From assembly GCA_913778495.1 (NCBI GenBank), contig CAJYVD010000032.1, positions 1 through 64,000 of the forward strand: a DNA stretch of 64,000 nucleotides. The letters run 5' to 3'. The notes under the pieces are model-generated. The model saw nothing but the letters and a program-made list of their open reading frames with translations, was not told the DNA's origin and made no database searches. Positions 1 to 9,455 of this stretch are shown piece by piece. Each line of letters starts with the position of its first letter. The stretch's first letter is position 1. The stretch is from an uncultured Pantoea sp. (GTDB lineage Bacteria; Pseudomonadota; Gammaproteobacteria; Enterobacterales; Enterobacteriaceae). Position numbers and translations under genes: made by a program.

Positions 1-76
1 CGCGGATTGCAAAGGGCCGCGCCCATCGGCCCTTTGCCCGTACGCCGCAGCGGTGCGGCTGAAACTGCCGTGCGGT

Positions 77-337
77 TAGCGGGCGGAACCCGCTCAGGGT
101 CATACCGGCTGAGCGGCCGGAACCCGCTCAGGGTCATACCGGCTGAGCGGCCGGAACCCGCTCAGGGTCATACCGGCTGAGCGGCCGGAACCCGCTCACG
201 ATTTACCGGCTTAGCGGACGGAACCCGCTCAGCGTCCGGCACCCGCCTGGTGCCTTACCGGCTGAGCGGCCGGACACCGCTCACGATTTACCGGCTTTGC
301 GGGCCGGACTCCCGCAGCGTCCGGCCCCCGCTCAAAG
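77..337. repeat. 34-bp tandem repeat, hairpin-forming, decaying toward the right
   Basis: Two identical 34-base units occupy 111-144 and 145-178. A nearly full matching unit precedes them from 77, a variant copy follows at 179-212, and degenerate pieces run on to about 337, where the ABC ATPase gene ends. Each unit carries the inverted pair GAGCGG / CCGCTC around a 7-base spacer, plus CCGG palindromes, so every copy can fold. It lies just past the 3' end of a minus-strand gene, where such arrays may act as transcript-end structures. I see no gene in 1-337. Confidence 0.85.
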
Positions 338-1429
338 TTACCGAAGACGCTTGCCCTCTTGATCAAACAACAAGCCGCGTCCGGCGGCAATCCGGTAGCT
401 AACACGCTCCCCGATCGGCCGTTCGCTTGCCTGGCGCTCTTCTATCACCAGCAGCTTCTCTTCACCGATATCCAGATAGAGATAATTGGTGTGCCCCAGC
501 ATTTCACTGAATGACAGCTCGGCGCTGAAGTGCAGGGCATCCGATGCGGCGTGCGCGGCTTCGAAATGCTCGGGACGCACGCCGAGCGTGACTTTCTGCC
601 CTTCGTTGCAGGGGGCGTCAATGTTTACTGTGAGATCGCGAATGCCTAACGCAGGAACCCGCAGTTGAACCGCACCGGGCATGGTGGCGGAGACTTCCGC
701 CGCGAGGAAGTTCATCTTCGGCGAGCCAATAAAGCCTGCGACAAAGAGATTATCAGGATCGTGATACAGCGTCATGGGCGCGCCCACCTGCTCAATGCGC
801 CCCTGGCGCAGCACCACGATGCGATCCGCCAGCGTCATCGCTTCCAGCTGGTCGTGGGTCACATAAATCATGGTGTTACCAAGCGAGGCGTGCAGCCGCG
901 CAATCTCAATACGCATTTGCAGACGCAGCTCCGCATCCAGGTTTGAGAGCGGTTCATCAAACAGGAAAATGCGCGGATGACGAATAATGGCGCGTCCAAT
1001 AGCGACGCGCTGCCGCTGACCGCCAGAGAGCGCGCGCGGAAGGCGATCCAGCAGCTCTGTCAGCTGCAGCCGCGCGGCGGTTTGCGCTATCGCCTCGGTG
1101 ATTTCGGCTTTGGGCCGCTTCATCACCTCCAGCGGATAGGCGAGGTTGCCGCGCACCGTCATGTTGGGATAGAGCGCGTAGGACTGAAACACCATGGCGA
1201 TGCCGCGCTCGGTGGCGGGCTGGTGCGTCATATCGGCGCCTTCGATCAGCAGCGTGCCGTCGCTGATCTCCTCAAGGCCGGCGATCATGCGCAGCAAAGT
1301 GGATTTGCCGCAGCCGGAAGGGCCAACAAACACCACAAATTCGCCGCTGTTGATGGTGAGATCGATACCGTGAATCACATTCACCCGATCGTAGGATTTC
1401 TTCACATTTTGCAGATGCAGGCTGGTCAT
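338..1429 (-). CDS. Sugar ABC transporter ATP-binding protein (MalK/UgpC/MsmK type)
   Basis: This 363-residue protein is the energising ATPase of a carbohydrate importer (CUT1 type). Walker A (GPSGCGKST) is near residue 37, the ABC signature (LSGGQRQR) near 135, and Walker B with its glutamate (FLFDEP) near 155, followed by the switch histidine in VTHD. After about residue 240 comes the C-terminal OB-fold regulatory domain typical of MalK/UgpC proteins. It starts 12 bases after the GNAT gene stop, so the two probably share a transcript. The matching binding protein and permeases are divergently arranged at 2571-5660. The substrate cannot be read from the ATPase. Confidence 0.9.
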   Translation of the reverse strand: MTSLHLQNVKKSYDRVNVIHGIDLTINSGEFVVFVGPSGCGKSTLLRMIAGLEEISDGTLLIEGADMTHQPATERGIAMVFQSYALYPNMTVRGNLAYPLEVMKRPKAEITEAIAQTAARLQLTELLDRLPRALSGGQRQRVAIGRAIIRHPRIFLFDEPLSNLDAELRLQMRIEIARLHASLGNTMIYVTHDQLEAMTLADRIVVLRQGRIEQVGAPMTLYHDPDNLFVAGFIGSPKMNFLAAEVSATMPGAVQLRVPALGIRDLTVNIDAPCNEGQKVTLGVRPEHFEAAHAASDALHFSAELSFSEMLGHTNYLYLDIGEEKLLVIEERQASERPIGERVSYRIAAGRGLLFDQEGKRLR

Positions 1430-1441
1430 CGGTTGCCTCTG

Positions 1442-2041
1442 TCAGAGTCGTTGGCCCATGTAGATGGCGTTACTGCGCAGAATGGGGGTAAACCCGAGGC
1501 GCTGGTAAAAGCCGCACACCTGCTCATTTTGCAGGCTGACGCCAAGATGAACGCCCGGTACCCCTGCCGCACGGAGCGTCTGCAGCAGCTGTTCAATCAA
1601 TTTGCGTCCCCAGCCGCCGGCTTGCGCCGCAGGCAGCAGATTGATATGCAGGTGCGCAGGCCATTGGCTCACCAGCGCTTCTGCAGCGGCGTCGGGGTGC
1701 TGAATCGCCTCCAGCACTTTACTGTCCAGCGCGGCGCGTGGCGCGTAATCGCGGTAGGTTTGCTGCAGCATCGGCCACCAGTTTTCAGCCAGCTCGGCTT
1801 CAAACGCGCGGGTATCAGGCGTGGCCACGGCATAGCCCACCACCTCGCCGCGCTGCTCAAGCACCAGGGCATAATCAGGGCAGAAGCGCGCGTAGGGGAT
1901 CACAAAGCGCAGGCCGGGCAGGGCCGGATCGGAGTAGAGCGCAGTCGCGTCCTTTCCGGCATTGGCCGTCTCTAAGCAAATACGCGACAGGGCGGGAAAG
2001 TCCGCCTCGCTGGCGCGACGAATAACACCTTCAGCCGTCAT
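1442..2041 (-). CDS. GNAT-family N-acetyltransferase
   Basis: A 199-residue GNAT fold. The N-terminal strand/helix (VIRRASEADFPALSRICLET) is typical, the acetyl-CoA loop appears as GGWGRKLIEQLL near residues 142-153, and the C-terminal GFYQRLGF motif is the usual GNAT ending. It is first in a two-gene minus-strand unit with the sugar ABC ATPase and shares a 0.5-kb upstream region with the binding-protein gene. The substrate is unknown; an amino sugar or other small amine delivered by the transporter is possible but unproven. Confidence 0.8.
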   Translation of the reverse strand: MTAEGVIRRASEADFPALSRICLETANAGKDATALYSDPALPGLRFVIPYARFCPDYALVLEQRGEVVGYAVATPDTRAFEAELAENWWPMLQQTYRDYAPRAALDSKVLEAIQHPDAAAEALVSQWPAHLHINLLPAAQAGGWGRKLIEQLLQTLRAAGVPGVHLGVSLQNEQVCGFYQRLGFTPILRSNAIYMGQRL

Positions 2042-2570
2042 AGCGTGCCTCAGTGGTTAGGAGATAGACAGATTTTACGGTAAAGAAAGCTGACTTAGTT
2101 TTCAAGACGTAATAATTGCGCCAGCGCACAAAGCTGAGCGGCAGGTGTCGAGTTCGCGACGCTGCGCAAGCAGGGCGAGGGTTGACTGCGCCCGTCTGCT
2201 GCGGGTTTTTTTAGGCTGTCGCCACCGAGCGTCTCAGGCGTGGGCTGAATTAATATAGTATTTTCATATGATCTGTCAGAGGGTTAATTCATTCCCGCTT
2301 CTTTGAGTTAATTATGCTGTCCGGGCGGGTGTGCAATCGTCCTGAGCGGTGCGAACGCGCGTAAAAGCAGCATTCCCTGCTGATTTTGCGGCTTTTCTTC
2401 TCACTCTTTGCACTGCATCACAGAGCAAAAAATCCGCGCAGGGGATGTTTGACTTTCTTTTGCTCATAAAGTAAGTATGAATTAACGCTGTTACTGCTGC
2501 TGAATCCGCCTGTCAGGAACGACAGGTGTCGCGATGAAAGGATGCCCGTCATCTGTTGGAGAAACCGAGC
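2042..2570. promoter_or_regulatory. Divergent regulatory region of the sugar transporter, with a CRP-like site
   Basis: A 0.5-kb gap separates the minus-strand GNAT/ATPase unit from the plus-strand binding-protein operon. At 2407-2422 there is a CRP-like half-palindrome: TTTGC, six bases, then a perfect TCACA arm (8 of 10 consensus positions). At 2509-2526 CCTGTC/GACAGG forms an inverted repeat with a 6-base spacer just ahead of the binding-protein start, a possible operator. An AT-rich stretch at about 2250-2275 could hold promoter elements. No ORF here is convincing. Confidence 0.4.
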
Positions 2571-3914
2571 ATGATGTGTGATTCAACCCAAGGTTCGTTC
2601 CGTGTGAAACAGTCTCTGCGCGTACTCTCGCGTCTGGTTTCGGCGGCGGTGTTATTCGGTGCGACCCTCGCGTCAGCGCAGGCGGTCACGCTAAACGAAT
2701 GGGATATTTATAACTATCCTCAGCAGACCGCTGCAATGGATGAGGCGGTCAAAACCTTCCAGCAGAAAAATCCGGGCATCACCATTCAGCGCTCGGTGCA
2801 TTCGTTTGAAGATACGCGCATTCCGCTCAAGCTGGCGTTAACCGCAGGCGATGGTCCGCAAATCGCACAGGTCAACCAGGGCGGCGGCGATATGGGCTCG
2901 CTGGTGAAAGACAAGCTGCTGTGGCCGCTGGATGACTATGCGAAAACGTACGGCTGGACCACGCGCTTCCCGGACTCAATTCTGAAGCGTAACCGCTGGT
3001 CGGATAAGCAAGATTTCGGCAGCGGTAAACTGTACGGGGTCGCCAGCCTCGGCGAGATGGTGGGACTCTATTACAACAAAGCGCTGTTGGATAAGGCCGG
3101 AGTCGCGGTGCCCAAAACGCTGCCGGAACTGGAGGCGGCGATGGCGAAGCTGAAAGCCGCCGGCACGCCGCCGATGATGCTGGGGTTACTGGATGGCAAC
3201 ATGGGCCAGCAGCTGCTGAGTACGCTGTGGGAAGCGCAGATTGAGAGCAAAGATCGTAAAGCGCTGGATGACCTGATTTATGACGTGGGCGGCACCTTTA
3301 AAGACGCCAAGCTGGTCAAAGCCGCCGAGATGATGAAAGCCTGGAAAGACAAAGGCTATCTCTTCCCGGGCTTTGAAGGTATCGGCCATGACGATGCGGC
3401 CACGCTGTTCCAGAATGGTCAGGCGGCGTTTTTGGTCAGCGGCACCTGGTATCTCGGCCAGTTTAAAGACAATAAAGATCTGCACTTCGCGGCGATGCCG
3501 ATGGGCGAGGGCGTCCAGCATGCACTGATGGTAGGGGGAACCGACCTGGCGTTCTCAATTACCAGCACGGCGAAAACCAAAGAGCAGCAGGATGCGGCGG
3601 CGAAATTTATCGATTACGTAGTGTCCGACGAGATGGCGAACCGCTGGCTGAAAGTGGGCTTCCTGCCTGCAGGCACCAGCAAAAACGCGCAAATTCCTGC
3701 GGATAATCCGCTGCTGGCTGAGGCTTACCAAGTCTGGGTGACGCTCAACGACTATGACGGTTTAGGCCACTATCTCGACTGGGCGACCCCCACCATGAAC
3801 GCTGAGCTGAATCAAAACGTGCAGCTGCTGCTGGCGGGACGCATAACGGCAGAACAGGCCACCACCAACTTTGATAACAACTACCAACGTTACCTGAAAA
3901 CCCTCAAGCACTGA
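2571..3914 (+). CDS. Periplasmic sugar-binding protein of a CUT1 ABC transporter
   Basis: About 447 residues, family 1 extracellular solute-binding protein (COG1653). It has a basic N-region, a hydrophobic segment ([14 protein letters not shown]) and a likely signal-peptidase cut after SAQA, then a mature domain with typical binding-protein features ([12 protein letters not shown] near residue 290). ATG at 2571 follows GGAGA. An in-frame GTG at 2604 would give a more ordinary short signal peptide ([11 protein letters not shown]...), so the true start is open. Both permease genes follow 58 bases downstream. The ligand is not evident; the GH28 gene in the same operon suggests an oligo-uronide or related pectic sugar. 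Confidence 0.85.
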   Translation: MMCDSTQGSFRVKQSLRVLSRLVSAAVLFGATLASAQAVTLNEWDIYNYPQQTAAMDEAVKTFQQKNPGITIQRSVHSFEDTRIPLKLALTAGDGPQIAQVNQGGGDMGSLVKDKLLWPLDDYAKTYGWTTRFPDSILKRNRWSDKQDFGSGKLYGVASLGEMVGLYYNKALLDKAGVAVPKTLPELEAAMAKLKAAGTPPMMLGLLDGNMGQQLLSTLWEAQIESKDRKALDDLIYDVGGTFKDAKLVKAAEMMKAWKDKGYLFPGFEGIGHDDAATLFQNGQAAFLVSGTWYLGQFKDNKDLHFAAMPMGEGVQHALMVGGTDLAFSITSTAKTKEQQDAAAKFIDYVVSDEMANRWLKVGFLPAGTSKNAQIPADNPLLAEAYQVWVTLNDYDGLGHYLDWATPTMNAELNQNVQLLLAGRITAEQATTNFDNNYQRYLKTLKH

Positions 3915-3972
3915 TATCGTTCGGCCCGGCAGCGATGCCGGGCCGGGAACAGGCCCGCAAGCGAGTACGGTT

Positions 3973-4845
3973 ATGCTGAATAAATCTGCCTGGCGCAATG
4001 CGCTCTATCTTCTGCCTGCGGTAGGCGTTTACGCGGTGTTTTTGCTGTTTCCGCTGCTGGCGTCGCTCGGGATTAGCTTTACCGAATGGGATGGCACCTC
4101 GCTGCCCGTGTTTACCGGCCTCGCCAACTACCTGCGCATGTTTCAGGATCCGGTGTTCTGGGTGGCGCTGGGCAACAACGCGCTCCTGATGCTGTTCTAC
4201 ACCTTGCTGCCAATTGGTGTAGGCCTGCTGCTGTGCAGCTTCCTGTATGAAACGCGCAGCAACAAAGAGCGCAGCGTACTACGTATTCTGTTTTTCCTGC
4301 CGTATATCATGCCGATGGCGGTGCTGGGCGTGGTATGGCGCTGGCTTTACAACCCGGCGTTTGGCCCTATCGATCAGTTTTTACGCGCCATCGGCCTGCC
4401 GCAGTTGGCGCTCTCGTGGCTGGGGGATTTTACCTGGGCGCTCCCCGCCGTGGGGCTGGTAGCAACCTGGTACTTTTTTGGTTTCTGTCTGGTGCTGTTT
4501 ATGGCGGGGCTACAGCGTATGGACCCGTCGCTGCTGGAAGCGGCGGATCTTGATGGCTCCTCGCGCCGACAGAAGTTTATGCGCATTACGCTACCGTCGC
4601 TGCGGCCCGAGCTGCGTATTGCGCTGCTGCTGACGGTGATCGCCAGCCTGAAAGCCTTTGATTTGGTCTACGTGATGACCCAGGGCGGCCCGGGCACGTC
4701 CACCATGGTCACGAATATCTTTATGTACAAGCAGGGCTTTGACCTGCATTACTTCGGCTATGCCTCCGCCGTAGCGGTATTCAGTATGATGATCGTGTTA
4801 ATGATCAATGGATTAATCCACCTGTGTTTAAGGGAGCGTCACTGA
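3973..4845 (+). CDS. Sugar ABC transporter permease 1 (MalF/UgpA type)
   Basis: 290 residues with about six membrane segments beginning at residue 9 (NALYLLPAVGVYAVFLLF). The cytoplasmic EAA loop (LLEAADLDGSSRRQKFMRITLPSLRP, about residues 187-212) contacts the ATPase. It is the first of two permeases, and its TGA stop overlaps the ATG of the second (TGATG), a sign of translational coupling. Inner-membrane channel subunit of the CUT1 importer. Confidence 0.88.
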   Translation: MLNKSAWRNALYLLPAVGVYAVFLLFPLLASLGISFTEWDGTSLPVFTGLANYLRMFQDPVFWVALGNNALLMLFYTLLPIGVGLLLCSFLYETRSNKERSVLRILFFLPYIMPMAVLGVVWRWLYNPAFGPIDQFLRAIGLPQLALSWLGDFTWALPAVGLVATWYFFGFCLVLFMAGLQRMDPSLLEAADLDGSSRRQKFMRITLPSLRPELRIALLLTVIASLKAFDLVYVMTQGGPGTSTMVTNIFMYKQGFDLHYFGYASAVAVFSMMIVLMINGLIHLCLRERH

Positions 4846-5660
4846 TGCGCGGCACACCGATAGCCTCACGCGCGCTGATTTGGATTGTCGCGCTGATGAC
4901 CATTCTGCCGTTTTTAATGGCGCTGATGACCTCGTTTAAAACCCAGATGGAGCTGTTTCAGGGGGTATTTACCTTGCCCTCATCGCTGAATTTCAAAAAC
5001 TATGTCACCGCCTGGCAGCAGGGACATTTCAACGTCTATTTCATGAACTCGGTGCTGGTGGTGATCCCAGTGGTGGTCAGCAGCATTCTGCTGGGCATTC
5101 TCGCGGGATTTGGCTTCGCCTGGCTGAAGATCCCGGGGAAAAAGCTGGTGGCGGCCCTGCTGGGACTGGGCATGGTGCTGCCCAGCGAGGCCTTTATCAT
5201 TCCGCTCTACCATGAGCTGCGCTGGATGGGATTGACCAATACCTACCTGGCGCTGATTCTGCCGCAGATTGCGCTGTCGCTGCCGTTTACCACCTTAATG
5301 ATCGCGACGGCGCTGCAGCAGGTGCCGCGTGAGCTGGTGGAGGCGTCGGTAATGGACGGCGCCTCGCGACGCAAAATTTTGTGGGGCATTCTGGTGCCCG
5401 CGATTTGGCCCACGCTCTCCACGCTGGCGCTGCTGCTGTTTATCTGGACCTGGAACGAATTCCTGATCCCCCTGATTCTGGTCAACAAAGATGAACTGCG
5501 CACGCTGCCCATTGGCATGATGTTCTTCCAGAACAAAAACACCATTGATATTCCGGTGCTGATGGCGGGAGCGATGATTGTCATTCTGCCGCTGGTGGCG
5601 GTGTTCCTGGTATTCCAGCGCAAGTTTATCAGCGGCGTCACCGAGGGTGCGGTGAAGTAA
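4845..5660 (+). CDS. Sugar ABC transporter permease 2 (MalG/UgpE type)
   Basis: 271 residues, six predicted membrane helices, with the EAA loop as ELVEASVMDGASRRKILWGILVP near residues 165-187. The ATG at 4845 sits inside the previous gene's stop and has an AAGGGAG ribosome site. An upstream in-frame GTG at 4824 is less likely because it lies inside the upstream gene and lacks a site of its own. It pairs with the first permease to form the importer channel. A 46-base gap with a small hairpin (GCATCG/CGATGC at 5677-5693) separates it from the GH28 gene. Confidence 0.88.
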   Translation: MRGTPIASRALIWIVALMTILPFLMALMTSFKTQMELFQGVFTLPSSLNFKNYVTAWQQGHFNVYFMNSVLVVIPVVVSSILLGILAGFGFAWLKIPGKKLVAALLGLGMVLPSEAFIIPLYHELRWMGLTNTYLALILPQIALSLPFTTLMIATALQQVPRELVEASVMDGASRRKILWGILVPAIWPTLSTLALLLFIWTWNEFLIPLILVNKDELRTLPIGMMFFQNKNTIDIPVLMAGAMIVILPLVAVFLVFQRKFISGVTEGAVK

Positions 5661-5706
5661 CGTGCAGCGAAAAATCGCATCGCCTGGCGATGCTTAAGGA
5701 AAACCG

Positions 5707-7038
5707 ATGCAGATTTCTCTGGCTGATTTCTCGCCCGTTGCCGACGGCGAAACGCGTGACACCGCCTGTTTCCAGCGCGCGCTGGATCACCTTGCGGCAC
5801 ACGGCGGCGGCACGCTGTCGGTGCCGCCGGGCCGCTATGTGCTGGGCACGGTGACGCTGGGCTCCCATACCCATCTGCATCTGGAGGCGGGCGCGACCCT
5901 GCTCGCCAGCAGCCGCGTGGAAGATTACCAGCGGCAGCTGGCGCAGAGCGAGGCGGAACTGTCGCGGCACGTGCTGCTGTATGCGGTAGGGCAGCGCAAC
6001 ATCACCGTCAGCGGCCAGGGCACCATTGACGGCGGCGGCGATGCCTGGTGCGCCGCCGAAAAAGACGCGCAGGGCTATCGGGTGCCCCTGCCGCAGCGGC
6101 CACGCATGGTGGTGTTTGAAGCCTGTGAGCACGTTACGCTGCGCGACTGCTCTGTGGTGCAGGCACCCATGTGGACAGTGCATCTGGTGAGCTGTCGTCA
6201 TGTGCATATCCACCATCTCACCATCGACAACAGCATGACCATTCCCAACACCGATGCGCTGGATATCGACAGCTGCGAAGCGGTGTTCGTCAGTGATTGC
6301 TATTTGAGTGCCGCCGATGACGCGATCTGCATCAAAACCACGCAGAAACCTGCGGCGCTGCGGCGGCCTGCGCGGCAGATTACCATCACCAACTGCCTGC
6401 TGCGCTCCTGGAGTTGCGCCTTCAAAATCGGCACGGAAACCGTGGACGATATAGAAGATGTCACCCTGTCTGGCTGCACCATCTTTGACTCCAATCGCGG
6501 TATTGGGCTGGTGTCGCGCGATGGCGGGACCTTCCGTCGCCTGCTTTTTAGCAATATCACGCTCGCCTGCCACATGGCGCCACCGTGTCACTGGGGGAAA
6601 GCCGATGCGCTGTTTATCTCGGTGCGCGCGCGCGATCCTGCGGTGGCGCCCGGACGCATTGAGCTGGTGCAGGTCACTAACCTGTGTGGAACCATGGAAG
6701 GGGCGATCAATCTGCACGCTGAGCAGCGCGGGCAGATTGGCGATGTCATGTTAAGCAACATTCAGCTGCGTCAGACGGTGGCCGAGCAGGCGGAACAGGG
6801 CCATTACGATGTGCGTCCGCCCTGCAATCCGCACTCACCCACCGGCATGGGGCTGGATAACGCCTATAAATTGGATAGCCGCACCGGCTTGGCCTACGGC
6901 GTGGCGGCCTATCCAGAGGGCTTGCCTGGCGTGTATGCGCGTGGCGTTGAAAACGTGCAGTTGAATAACGTGACGATTTCGCGCCCGCAGCCTCTGCCGC
7001 CGGGCTGGCGGGCAGAGGCCATTCAGATCGAAACCTAG
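5707..7038 (+). CDS. Cytoplasmic GH28-family (polygalacturonase-like) glycoside hydrolase
   Basis: 443 residues with right-handed parallel beta-helix features: repeated NITVSGQGTIDGGG, VTLRDC, VTLSGC turns. The GH28 acid residues are visible in NTDALDID (about residue 179) and AADDAICIK (about 200), but the usual HG motif is replaced by FKIGTET. There is no signal peptide, so it should act in the cytoplasm. Placed after a sugar importer it probably trims imported oligosaccharides, perhaps galacturonides (inference from family and context). The pectin lyase fold includes other activities, so the exact bond cleaved is uncertain. Confidence 0.8.
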   Translation: MQISLADFSPVADGETRDTACFQRALDHLAAHGGGTLSVPPGRYVLGTVTLGSHTHLHLEAGATLLASSRVEDYQRQLAQSEAELSRHVLLYAVGQRNITVSGQGTIDGGGDAWCAAEKDAQGYRVPLPQRPRMVVFEACEHVTLRDCSVVQAPMWTVHLVSCRHVHIHHLTIDNSMTIPNTDALDIDSCEAVFVSDCYLSAADDAICIKTTQKPAALRRPARQITITNCLLRSWSCAFKIGTETVDDIEDVTLSGCTIFDSNRGIGLVSRDGGTFRRLLFSNITLACHMAPPCHWGKADALFISVRARDPAVAPGRIELVQVTNLCGTMEGAINLHAEQRGQIGDVMLSNIQLRQTVAEQAEQGHYDVRPPCNPHSPTGMGLDNAYKLDSRTGLAYGVAAYPEGLPGVYARGVENVQLNNVTISRPQPLPPGWRAEAIQIET

Positions 7039-7063
7039 ATGTGGCGGGTTCGAGGTGAAAGGA

Positions 7064-7351
7064 TTAGACGCCTTTCACCAAAATGACGCGGTAATTGGCG
7101 CCTTTCAGACGGTGCGCTTTCGCTTCCTGATAAGCGGGGCTGTGATACCAGGCTTTGGCCGCGTCAACATCCGGGAACTCCAGCAGCACCACGCCTTCGG
7201 CATCGCGGCCTTCCAGCACTTCCATATCGCCATAAAACGCCAGCGGCGTCAGCGGATGATCGCCGCGCGCGGCACCGGCTTTCTGTGAATAGGTCGCCAG
7301 CTCATCTTTATCCAGCGTTTCGTCCTTAATCATAACCATATAAGCGGGCAT
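7064..7351 (-). CDS. DUF1330 domain protein
   Basis: 95 residues of the DUF1330 family, a ferredoxin-like dimeric alpha/beta barrel fold. The characteristic end is visible: VVLLEFPDVDAAKAWYHSPAYQEAKAHR. The start codon overlaps the stop of yghU by one base (TAATG), so it is translated from the same transcript. The function of the family is not established. It converges on the GH28 gene. Confidence 0.85.
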   Translation of the reverse strand: MPAYMVMIKDETLDKDELATYSQKAGAARGDHPLTPLAFYGDMEVLEGRDAEGVVLLEFPDVDAAKAWYHSPAYQEAKAHRLKGANYRVILVKGV

Positions 7352-8232
7352 TATTTCTCTCCTCGGGCCTGTCGTTTGTCTTCGGTGTTGTGGTCAAAAT
7401 CGGCGGCGTCGTGGCGTTCCAACAGCTGATCCTGCGGCGCTGCACCAAAGGCGCGGTTCACTTTACGGCCGCGGATGACGGCGGGACGCGCGGCGATCTC
7501 GTTCGCCCAGCGCACCACGTTCTTATAAGACTGCACGTCGAGGAATTCTGCGCCGCCATACTGATCGTTCAGCACCAGGTTGCCGTACCACGGCCAGGTG
7601 GCGATGTCTGCGATGGTGTATTCATCACCGGCCAGGAAGCGGTGTTCGGCGAGCTGGCGATCCAGCAGATCAAGCTGACGCTTGGTTTCCAGCGTAAACC
7701 GGTTAATGGCGTATTCAATTTTTTCTGGCGCGTAGTGATAAAAGTGACCAAAACCCCCGCCCAGATAGGGCGCAGAGCCTTGCAGCCAGAACAGCCAGTT
7801 CAGGGTTTCGGTGCGTTTAGCCAGATCCTTCGGCAGGAAGTGACCAAATTTTTCTGCCAGATAGAGCAGGATATTGCCGGATTCGAAGACGCGTTGCGGT
7901 GGCGTCACCGAGTGGTCACGCAGTGCCGGGATTTTCGAGTTCGGATTGACCTCAACAAAGCCGCTGGAGAACTGATCGCCGTCGCCAATGCGGATCAGCC
8001 AGGCGTCATATTCGGCCTCGCTTACGCCCAGCGCCAGCAGCTCTTCCAGCAGAATCGTGACTTTCTGGCCGTTCGGTGTGCCAAGGGAGTAAAGCTGCAG
8101 GGGATGTTTGCCCACAGGCAGCGCTTTTTCATGCGTCGCGCCCGCGGTCGGCCGGTTGGTTTTTGCACCGTTACCTTTGGCTTCCGGGTCCCAGGTCCAG
8201 ACTTTTGCGGGCTGATACTGATTTTCCGACAT
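7351..8232 (-). CDS. yghU: Glutathione S-transferase-like disulfide-bond oxidoreductase YghU
   Basis: 293 residues that closely match E. coli YghU: the N-terminus YQPAKVWTWD, the thioredoxin-fold block LPVGKHPLQLYSLGTPNGQKV, the glutathione-binding stretch NPNSKIPALRDH, and the tail ERHDAADFDHNTEDKR. The family binds two glutathione molecules and reduces disulfides or peroxides. The start at 8232 (MSENQYQPAK) matches the family; the longer open frame upstream to 8406 has no similarity. Coupled to the DUF1330 gene downstream. Confidence 0.93.
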   Translation of the reverse strand: MSENQYQPAKVWTWDPEAKGNGAKTNRPTAGATHEKALPVGKHPLQLYSLGTPNGQKVTILLEELLALGVSEAEYDAWLIRIGDGDQFSSGFVEVNPNSKIPALRDHSVTPPQRVFESGNILLYLAEKFGHFLPKDLAKRTETLNWLFWLQGSAPYLGGGFGHFYHYAPEKIEYAINRFTLETKRQLDLLDRQLAEHRFLAGDEYTIADIATWPWYGNLVLNDQYGGAEFLDVQSYKNVVRWANEIAARPAVIRGRKVNRAFGAAPQDQLLERHDAADFDHNTEDKRQARGEK

Positions 8233-8335
8233 CGTAGTTTCGCCTTGTGGTTGTGAGGTTTTTTTTGCTGTTAGTGAGTGTAGCAGCGTGGGGAGAGGGC
8301 GATTTAACCGCGCTGGCGGTGAGGCCAGCGCGGGA

Positions 8336-9355
8336 TCAGATGCCGTTCTCCTGGGTAAACAGCATGAAGTCCACTTTGCCCGCCTGATAGGTTTCCGGCT
8401 GTTCACCCTGCTCCAAATGGCGCAGCAGCAGGGTAAGCGCCAGCTGCGCGTGACGCTGGGCGTTTTGGTCGAGCGTTAACGTCAGCACGCGCTGGGCCAA
8501 CAGCTGTTGCGTGGTGGGGTAGAGCTCATGAGTGACGTAAACCACGTTACCACTCAGGCGATGGCGCGCCAGCGCTTCCGCAATCTGCGTATTGCCTCTG
8601 CCGGTGTTGTAAAGTCCGGCGATGCGCTGCGATCCGGCCAGGGTTTTTTCCAGCAGGCGGCTGATGCGCGCGGGCTCGTCCTGGCCGGCGAGGATCTCAC
8701 GCAGGCGAAGCTGCGGAAACCGTTCGGCCAGCACCGACTGAAAGCCTTCAATACGTTGCCGATGGGCGGAGTAATCGGCGCGACCACTCACTAACACCAC
8801 GTCGCCCGACGCGGGCAGCATGCTGCCCAGCATCAGTCCGGCGGTGCGCCCCGCTTTGTATTGATCGATCCCGACGTGACACAGACGCGGCGCATTTGGC
8901 AGATCGGTGACGAGCGTCACCACCGGCACGCCGCGCGCGTGGCAGGCGGCCAGCGCGTCGTAAATGCGCGGATTTTCGTGGGCAAACACCATCAGTCCGT
9001 CACGCGTTTTGCTGCTGGCTTCAATGTGCGCCGCCAGTTTTTCCGGGGCGTTTTCCGGAATCAGCGTGCGGTGCAGGCATACGCGACGATAGCCGAGTTG
9101 ATTGGCAAGCGTGGCGAAATCCTGCGCCAGCTGTTGAAAGAAGAAGGATTGGCTGCCGCTCAGCAGCACTTCAAGCTGCCAGGCGGGGCGATGTTCCTCT
9201 GGCAGAACGCGTTTTAGACCGGCTTCACGCGCCGCCTGTAAGATTTTGCGGGTCAGGGCGGGCGACACGCCGCCGCGATCGTTCAGCACCCTGTCTACCG
9301 TCGCAACGCCGACGCCCACGCGCTTTGCCAGCGCTGCCAGCGTAACTGCTTTCAT
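8336..9355 (-). CDS. LacI-family transcriptional regulator
   Basis: About 339 residues. The N-terminal LacI helix-turn-helix is clear: TLAALAKRVGVGVATVDRVLNDRGGVS. A periplasmic-binding-protein-like sensor domain follows (VGIDQYKAGRTAGLMLG, YNTGRGNTQIAEAL). I placed the start at MKAVTLAAL (9355); an upstream ATG at 9370 is also possible because neither has a strong ribosome site. It is divergent from the oxidoreductase at 9456 and probably controls it and the facing isomerase. The effector is likely a sugar or polyol but is not identifiable. Confidence 0.88.
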   Translation of the reverse strand: MKAVTLAALAKRVGVGVATVDRVLNDRGGVSPALTRKILQAAREAGLKRVLPEEHRPAWQLEVLLSGSQSFFFQQLAQDFATLANQLGYRRVCLHRTLIPENAPEKLAAHIEASSKTRDGLMVFAHENPRIYDALAACHARGVPVVTLVTDLPNAPRLCHVGIDQYKAGRTAGLMLGSMLPASGDVVLVSGRADYSAHRQRIEGFQSVLAERFPQLRLREILAGQDEPARISRLLEKTLAGSQRIAGLYNTGRGNTQIAEALARHRLSGNVVYVTHELYPTTQQLLAQRVLTLTLDQNAQRHAQLALTLLLRHLEQGEQPETYQAGKVDFMLFTQENGI

Positions 9356-9406
9356 CTGAGTGAATTCCATCAAAAACCGCGTTCAGCTAGCCTGCCAGAA
9401 CCGACT

Positions 9407-9434
9407 ATTTTGGCAAGACGGGTTTTGCCAAAAT
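9407..9434. promoter_or_regulatory. Inverted repeat, candidate operator between LacI regulator and oxidoreductase
   Basis: Two perfect 10-base arms, ATTTTGGCAA (9407-9416) and TTGCCAAAAT (9425-9434), are separated by 8 bases and lie between the divergent start codons. Position and symmetry suit a binding site for the adjacent LacI-type regulator. The wide spacer is less usual for that family, so it could instead be two half-sites or a different regulator's site. Confidence 0.55.
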
Positions 9435-9455
9435 GTGAACAAAAGGAGCGTTAAC

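Noticed and set aside
77..337. CRISPR array
   Set aside because: The 34-base units are directly adjacent with no variable spacers and no cas genes nearby.
977..1975. 332-codon plus-strand ORF across the ABC ATPase and GNAT genes
   Set aside because: Runs antisense through two real genes and the gap between them; no protein family resemblance.
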